Assembly (NCBI GenBank): GCA_946122785.1
Contig: CAMGYJ010000007.1
Span: forward strand, 41,379,587-41,443,586
Origin: Linum tenue
Taxonomy: Eukaryota; Streptophyta; Magnoliopsida; Malpighiales; Linaceae
Direction: 5' to 3'
DNA length: 64,000 nucleotides
The first letter of the stretch is position 1. Each line of letters starts with the position of its first letter. The translations under genes and the position numbers were made by a program. Positions 63,472 through 64,000 of the stretch are shown here, piece by piece. The notes beneath the pieces were generated by a model. It saw only the letters and a program-made list of their open reading frames with translations. It did not search any database and was not told the origin of the DNA.

Positions 63472-64000
63472 TAGGGTGTAAGTTTTACTCTTAAAAGCTA
63501 CTGACCCGCCCCGATCCGCCCCGTCACTCAGGGTCAGGATGGGTCAGTTTGTCTATAGGATCAGTTTAGTGTCGGGTCAGCTTAGGGTTGGATCAAGGTC
63601 AGATAGGGTAGGGTCAATTTAGGGTCGGGTCACTTTTTGACCATATGACCCTTAGCATCATACAAACATGTTGGACCTATTTGTAAAATTCTAAAAGTTT
63701 GGGTACTAAATTGTAAAAAAAAAATCTGGGTACCAAAACATAATTTTATCATCAAATTTTTGGGACTTATTTGTAAAAAAAATAAAATTTAGGTACTACA
63801 ATGTAAGGAAAAATAAATTCGAGTACCAAATTGTAATTTTTAGAAAAATATTGTATTTATTAGGGTCGACCCACTGACCCGACTCTTCCTGACCCGCCCC
63901 GACCCTAAAATGTCAGACAGAGTCGGGGCGAGTCAGTTATACATTTTGACCCTTCAGAGGCGGGTCAGGACAGAGTCAGGACAGGATCGGGCCAGTTTTC
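63472..64000. mobile_element. Probable hAT-type MITE in a SEP intron, right end outside window
   Basis: TAGGGTGTAAG at 63472 resembles a hAT terminus. Subterminal blocks (63505-63650 and 63865-64000) are crowded with GGGTCAGG/GACCCGCCCCGA motifs, as in the hAT at 20184. The middle is AT-rich and noncoding. No TSD can be checked because the right end is not in the window. Confidence 0.45.

Noticed and set aside
1..64000. tRNA or rRNA genes
   Set aside because: The tRNA-like matches (TGGCGCCGTTGCC, TGGTATCAGAGC) are retroelement primer-binding sites, not genes.

Overview
The window is nuclear DNA of a flowering plant, most likely a eudicot. It is almost entirely a nest of transposable elements lying just downstream of one recognisable host gene. 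The only host gene is the 3' half of a SEPALLATA-type (AGL2 clade) MIKC MADS-box gene on the minus strand at 62596-63404. Its last four exons are visible and the rest lies beyond the right edge. I see no bacterial-type features, tRNAs, rRNAs or CRISPR arrays.

The nest can be dissected from LTR termini, primer-binding sites (PBS), polypurine tracts (PPT) and target-site duplications (TSD). From left to right: (1) 1-520 is an antisense Athila-type LTR fragment. (2) 520-2987 and 19144-22430 are the 3' part of an old Athila-type Ty3/Gypsy element ('X'): a decayed third ORF, PPT and 3' LTR. (3) X is interrupted by Athila-1 (2988-19138, TSD ATAGT), a pol-deleted element with an intact third ORF. 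(4) The 3' LTR of Athila-1 is split by a young, non-coding LARD-like element (12447-18255, TSD TTTAG), whose 5' LTR carries a 399-bp hairpin MITE. (5) The X 3' LTR is split by a non-autonomous hAT element (20184-21786, 8-bp TSD CTATTAGC). (6) A small LTR element 'C' (22501-25407, TSD TTAGG) sits in the X flank. (7) A decayed chromovirus-like Gypsy element 'E' (26955-27077 and 43475 to about 47095) is split by Gypsy derivative 'D' (27078-43469, TSD TTGAG). (8) D is itself split by Athila-2 (27605-40505, TSD AGTAG), the most complete element, with gag-protease, RT-RNaseH-integrase and a third ORF. (9) An antisense, apparently gag-pol-less Athila-type element 'Z' (about 47975-60430) is interrupted in its 5' LTR by a Sirevirus-type Ty1/Copia element (51882-59994, TSD AAACT, minus strand). 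(10) 60431-62145 holds an antisense Gypsy pol scrap and another antisense Athila LTR fragment, ending about 450 bp from the SEP stop codon. (11) The SEP gene follows, with the start of a probable hAT-type repeat in one intron.

Two patterns cut across the elements. First, each Athila-type LTR examined has a block of short GC-rich palindromes just upstream of a TATA-like box. The palindrome sequence differs between families while flanking U3 and U5 sequence is conserved. In Athila-1 and Athila-2 the same family-specific block, again followed by a TATA-like motif and then an apparent intron, recurs inside the element just before the third ORF. This suggests an internal promoter that tracks the LTR promoter. 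Second, the third ORF of the Athila elements and the third ORF of the Copia/Sirevirus element share a similar core, including a (G/P)(L/Y)ITR motif, although the elements belong to different superfamilies. These ORFs are the best-preserved coding regions even where gag-pol is broken.

All calls come from reading the sequence. Family names rest on motif recognition and were not checked against a database. Counts of LTR differences are by eye.
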